DNA from: Udeniomyces pyricola
Lineage: Eukaryota > Basidiomycota > Tremellomycetes > Cystofilobasidiales > Mrakiaceae
Reading direction: 5' to 3'
Length of the DNA stretch: 64,000 nucleotides
Assembly: GCA_039545295.1 (NCBI GenBank)
Contig: BCIK01000005.1
Coordinates: 217,309 to 281,308 of the forward strand
Shown: positions 59,428-64,000 of the stretch, piece after piece
Numbering within the stretch: the first letter of the stretch is position 1
How the letters are laid out: each line of letters opens with the position of its first letter
Position numbers and translations under genes: made by a program
The notes under the pieces: model-generated
Seen by the model: only the letters and a program-made list of their open reading frames with translations
What the model was told of the DNA's origin: nothing
Databases searched by the model: none

Positions 59428-62289
59428 ATGAATTACCTCTTTGGCTCCTCCTCTGCCGCTCGCTCAGCCCTTCCTCGCACATGTCCGGCGTCGGCCCCTC
59501 AAACCATCAGCAAGCTCGCCACCATGGCCACGGCGACCAACGGAACCTCCGTTCCTGCCGGCATTTCTTCTCCTTCCACTGGCGCCATGACCCCTTGGTC
59601 AATCTCCGAGGACGTCGGTGGCTCTGAAAATGTTGACAAGCTGGCTCGCGTCCAACGCGATTTCCGAAGTACGTACGATGTCGCGTCGTGTTGCGTTGGG
59701 CGTAGCCGCCCCCTTCCTTGACTGTGACCCTTTGACCAGTTCCGAACAAAGGCGAATACGTTCGAACATGTCCAGCTGACTTGAACCTTTACCTCGCCCT
59801 TGTGTCTTTCTTCTTTTCTCTCGGTGCTGTCCTCGTGTCACTCAGCTGATACTATCACGATCCCCTCGTGCGTCGAGGGGCTATCACTTATCTCGCTCAT
59901 GTCCGGTCAGACCTTAGTCACGCGATAATGTACTGATTCCGATTGCCGCCTGCCTTCCCTTTTTGGCTTCTTTGCTTCACTCTGTTCTCTGGACGTTTGG
60001 CCGCCGTCACAGTGATGCGATGCTCCTTGGTCAGTAGAGCACTCGACATACGCTGACGTATCCAGAAGAAGAGGTTGACGGAACGTCGCAGCTGACTTGG
60101 TCCACTCTTCTGCCCCTTCTTCACTCAACCGGATACGACCGCATATACTCAATTTCGTGCCGTGCTCACGACAGCTGGTATCAAGGCTACCCGAGGTGAC
60201 GACGTCTACCATGAGGACGCCTCCACCAAAGCACTCGAGGATCGTGTTGCTCAGCTGACAGGCAAGGAGGCCGCCATGTTTGTTGTGTCGGGCACGTGAG
60301 TGTAGTCTCGGCGTTGGTCAGCCATGATGCATCAAGACAAAACGATATTAGCATTTACTGACGGTTCGCCTCGGCGTTGTTTCCACCTCTCGATCTGGTC
60401 TTTTTCCCTTCGACAGCATGTCGAACCGTATGTCCCGGTTTGTTATCCAAATCATCACCAGGTCGGATTCTCGACTATCAAGCTAACATATCTTCAATTC
60501 CTCCCCGGTTTTGCTAGAGCTTGCTCTGCGGACGTGGCTCACGCAGCCCCCTCACTCTGTTCTGTCCGTATCCGTTCTTGGTGCTACAACCCTTGAAGCT
60601 ATCGCACCACTTTCTTGCCAACGTACTGACACGATCGATGTTTGATCATGCAGTTGCGACGTTCGAGGTCATGTGAGCAATCGTCTCGCAAGCCGGACTC
60701 GCCCCTTTCCTTCCCGGAACCCGAGTTCCTAATCATCACTTGTTATACCCCCTGTTTAGGTCCACAAATATGAATCCGGTGGCATCGCTTTCTTCTCGCA
60801 AGCCGCTACTACGAGTACGTCTTCTCATTTCATGCGTGCCTACTTTCACGTGTAGTCCCTTGCACGCAAGTTGACATCCCCCCCCCCCCTTCTTTTCTCC
60901 CTTCTCCATCTGCTTGGTTAGCTCTTACCCCTGCCAATGCCCATCACCTGACTCTTGAAGATGACGTCGAGCCAAACCTTATCCTCGGCGACGACATCCA
61001 CTGTGCTCCGACCAAGATCATTTCGCTCGAGGTATGTTTCTCTCCAAAGGCTAGGCTCAGGACATTACGTTTAAAGGTTGCTGCACTGACTCTCGCCATG
61101 GTTCTCGCCTTTCTCCTGTCGTTGTCGCTCGTTGCTATCACCCCTACCAGAACACCCTCAACGGAACTATTTTTCCTCAGGATGAGATTGTCAAGATTGC
61201 GGCTCGGGCCAAGCAGGACGACCTGATCATGCACCTGGATGGAGCCCGGTGGGTCCTCACGTCTCGATTGACTATTTTCGATCTCACATCCTTGTCTCAT
61301 CACTCATATTACGGTTTCTTCCTCTCATCTTTTTGCTCTGATTTCGAATCCTGCGCCCCTTAGAATCTGGAACGTTGCTGCTGCCGCTGCCTTCAAGAAG
61401 CACGGCTCGGCTTCGATCGACACCCTAGGTGAGACGATGAAGGAGCTTTGCGAGCCCTTCCACTCCGTCTCGCTATGCATGTCCAAGGGTCTCGGTGCTC
61501 CCATCGGAAGTGTCCTGGTCGGTCCCGCGAGCTTTATCAAGAAGGTCCGTCGTGCTTTCAAATGTTCCTACTCTTTCATTCCGTGCCTTACCCTGCTCCG
61601 CACCTTGGTCACCATTCTGGCCTACACTGACCTGTCTGCCCTCGATTTACCGCTCGATTTCAGGCCAAGCACTTCCGTAAACTCTTTGGAGGAGGTATCC
61701 GTCAGTCTGGTGGACTCGCCGCTTCGGCTTCGTTCGCCCTCACGCACAACTACCCGCTCCTTCCCCAGACGCACGCGCTCGCCAAGAGGCTCGCCGATGG
61801 TCTTCGAGCGATTGGTGCCAAGATTCTCGTCGATGCCGAGACCAGCATGGTGAGGATCTGGTCAGCTTTCGGTGGTGGCATTGCGGGTTGTCTTTGCTCG
61901 AAGGAATTCAGAGCACAGTTGACTAATATTGTGATCTCGGCGGTGATGTATTGTTTCATGATATGTGTGTGTGGATGCTCGTATAATTTTGTCAGGTTTT
62001 CTACGACCTTACTCCTCTCAACATTCCCCTCCCTGCCCTCTCTGAGCGAGCGCTGGCGCTTCCCTCTCCCATCTCGCTCGGTGGTCCCCGACTAGTCGTC
62101 CACTTCCAGACGACACCACAAGCGATCGACGACCTCCTCTCGCTCATTGGTGAGATGAAGCAGGAGCAGCTCGACCAAGGGTGGAAGATCCCCGAGAGGG
62201 TCGAGGGTCAGGACGATCGACACTCGGAGTTTAGGCAGGCCGGCAAGAGCTTGTACGCTACGCTCAACTCGGGCGTAGGATCCAAGTAA
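59428..62289 (+). CDS. GLY1: L-threonine aldolase (low specificity)
   Basis: PLP enzyme splitting threonine into glycine and acetaldehyde. Exon 1 (59428-59668) encodes a Ser/Ala/Arg-rich N-terminus ending VQRDFR. Two micro-exons (59846-59867, 60013-60029) give TDTITIPSDAMLL, and the exon at 60175 continues [20 protein letters not shown], then [11 protein letters not shown]. Later blocks are [29 protein letters not shown] and HLDGARIWN, with the Asp and Arg that hold PLP. The PLP-binding Lys is in [37 protein letters not shown] follows, and the C-terminus ends [13 protein letters not shown] at 62289. About ten introns. An internal Met at 59524 has a much better start context. All key residues are present. 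Confidence 0.9.
59524..59526 (+). promoter_or_regulatory. GLY1: Second, stronger in-frame start codon of threonine aldolase
   Basis: Context GCCACCATGGCC is near-ideal, whereas the first ATG at 59428 sits in CCACGATGAAT. The 32 residues between them contain several Arg/Ser/Ala and no acidic residue, as in a presequence. Confidence 0.5.
59846..60029 (+). other. GLY1: Two consecutive micro-exons (22 and 17 bases) of threonine aldolase
   Basis: Exon at 59846-59867 follows CTCAG and precedes GTGCGT; exon at 60013-60029 follows CACAG and precedes GTCAGT. The phases (1, 2, 1) fit exactly and restore the family block FR-TDT-TIPSDAML before GDDVYHED. Confidence 0.8.
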
Positions 62290-63294
62290 ACCTCGTTCCT
62301 GCTCCGATCAAAGGTTGAGAGATGGCCAGAGACGGATTCACAGGTCGGTTGGATGAGCATGCTGGATACGGATGGAAAGACGAAGAGAGAGGAGGATAAT
62401 CAGGTTGCTTGAGTTTTTTTTTCCGTCGTTTCTCTTATCTCTGTTTTTGCTTCGGTCTGTTTTTGTTTGTTTGTTTACTTTTCCTGCCTTTTCAAACACC
62501 GCTTCTTTTTTTTCCTTGTGCTTACAAGTTGTCACTCTCAAATTTCCTTTCTGTTTCAATTTCACCTTCCATCTCGCTGCTGTCTGATCGGACCCTTCAC
62601 CAATCGGGTTAACCTCCCCCCTTCCCCCTCTGTCTCCTTCCTTATGTCCATCGCCATCACTTGCCCATTCCTGCTACTATCACCCCTTTTTGCATCCACA
62701 ACGTTCCCTATGCTCCTTTCCTGACCCGACCATCCAACCGACTTAGCCACACCTTTCATTCGCTGCTCACACGTATCGCGGCCCTACACATTCGATAGAC
62801 TTGTTTCCTTCTTCTTTTATCTTTTTTTTTTTTTCTCAAGGGAGGAGGGGGGGAGGGAGAGGGGAAGGGGGGTCGTTGCTTTTCGTTTTTCTTCGTTTGA
62901 TACGGAAACTCGGATGATCGATCGAACTCCATAGAAATCTTTAGATCCATTCGTGCCCGGCCGCAAACCATATATGAACGATTGATGATGACCGTACGAA
63001 CCGCGTCAGAGTGACATTGCACGTATGCAGTATACTCGGTGAACAGTGAGGCTTTGGTTCGGTTGAACTTACGTCGGTGCACACATCTACGTTTACATCT
63101 ATAGCTAATCGGGGAAAGCGATAATGATCCTAAGCCGACACAAGTGCGTAAGGCTACGAGAGAACAAGGGGGCAGCGCAGCGCATGGCCGGACGGGCGAT
63201 AGGAGACTCTACTAGTCAACCCCTCAATAAAGAAAAACGACCTAGATCAGGCGATACAGATATAAGATAAGAAAATAAGGGGAGGGTTCTTCTT
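62290..63294. other. 1-kb convergent intergenic region
   Basis: The left part is T/C-rich 3' sequence of the threonine aldolase gene. The middle has a T run near 62822-62834 followed by a purine-rich patch near 62840-62872. The right part is the 3' flank of the hydrolase. No gene seen. Confidence 0.5.
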
Positions 63295-63917
63295 TCAAAG
63301 ACACGCGACGACCCAGCTGTACCAATCCTCGAGAACTTTCTGTCTCGGTTCGTCGTCCTCGGCGTCGTACCCGACCTTGTTCATGACGTGCTACATATTA
63401 AAAAAAAAATTGAGACATCACGTCAGAGATGGAACATGGCTTCTCCAGCGCAGTAGTCTCATCNCCTCCTTCCTTTCCCCTTCCCCCCCCCCCCTCCCTT
63501 TCCTTCCCTTCCTTTTGATAACACACCGAGATCCCCAAACCTGCTCTCGAACCATCCCGGTCCGGACGACTCACCTCATATCCATCCCAAATCTCGACTC
63601 GAGCCCCTTTAACCCTCTCAAAGAACTCGACAGTCGCTCCCGGGTCCGTCACCCGATCCTGTTTCCCATGGACGACCCGAAATCCACTCGGCAACTTTGG
63701 AAGTTTCTCCGCCATCGTCGGCAACCCAATCAACCCCCGCATGAGCACGAGTCCGGTCGAGATCCGAAGAGGACCGTGATAAGGCTGGGGGTTGATCAGG
63801 AAAGAGAGTTCTACTCGGGGATCGGCTGTTGTAACAACCAAAAGGGGGCAAACATAGAACAGAAAGGAAAAGAAAACCCCCAAGATTCAGAAAGAAGAAA
63901 GAAAAAATGTGGATTAC

Positions 63918-64000
<83 letters not shown>
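63295..64000 (-). CDS. Monoacylglycerol-lipase-like alpha/beta hydrolase, 5' part outside window
   Basis: Two exons are visible. The last one (63295-63390) encodes HVMNKVGYDAEDDEPRQKVL, then EDWYSWVVACL and a stop. The other (63575-63825) encodes PYHGPLRISTGLVLMRGLIG, LPKLPSGFRVVHGKQDRVTD and ARVEIWDGYE. HGKQDRVTDP carries the catalytic Asp and the join DGYE-HVMNKVG the catalytic His, in the pattern of monoacylglycerol lipases. PYHG is the family's substrate-loop remnant. The nucleophile Ser exon must lie beyond position 64000. An N base at 63464 falls in the intron, and a long A tract fills the visible upstream end. Substrate specificity cannot be decided; serine hydrolases acting on lipids are closest. 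Confidence 0.75.
63921..64000. repeat. 80-base A tract at the window edge
   Basis: Uninterrupted A from 63921 to the last base. It lies upstream of the hydrolase exons on the minus strand, where it would read as a T run inside an intron, or it marks a contig end. Confidence 0.9.

Overview
The window is nuclear DNA of an intron-rich fungus. Almost every gene is broken by short GT-AG introns (mostly about 50 to 250 bases), homology resumes cleanly across them, and several families (a BTB-only protein, a fungal seven-helix protein, UVRAG/Vps38, a DUF1917 protein) read like basidiomycete versions. A basidiomycete yeast, perhaps a tremellomycete, fits best; the order and genus are inference. No transposon, rRNA, tRNA, CRISPR array or viral copy was recognised. 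Ten N bases and very long G and A homopolymers show a draft assembly.

Layout, left to right: prolyl iminopeptidase (+, 5' end outside the window), secreted pectinesterase (+), mitochondrial inner membrane protease subunit Imp2 (-), MFS drug/polyamine-type transporter (+), Vps38/UVRAG-like PI3-kinase complex subunit (+), BTB protein (+), NCBP3-like RNA-binding protein (+), Get4 (+), AMPK gamma subunit Snf4 (-), DUF1917 protein (-), prolyl-4-hydroxylase-like 2OG oxygenase (+), NR2C2AP-like protein (+), unrecognised acidic protein (-), Zim17/DNLZ Hsp70 escort protein (-), Fig4 phosphoinositide phosphatase (+), mitochondrial branched-chain aminotransferase (+), uncharacterised seven-helix membrane protein (+), PSP1-domain protein (-), L-threonine aldolase (+), and the 3' end of a monoacylglycerol-lipase-like hydrolase (-).

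The genes are ordinary housekeeping and accessory genes without an operon-like cluster. Loose themes are endolysosomal phosphoinositides (Vps38, Fig4), mitochondrial biogenesis (Imp2, Zim17), amino-acid metabolism (Bat, threonine aldolase) and energy sensing (Snf4). The most interesting signals are structural: micro-exons of 25, 22 and 17 bases, one carrying most of the Fig4 catalytic loop; a 35-residue insertion inside the first zinc knuckle of Zim17; a two-start arrangement in threonine aldolase that predicts dual targeting; long purine-rich strands between convergent genes; and GC-rich inverted repeats in upstream regions. I did not find a clearly new multi-gene system.
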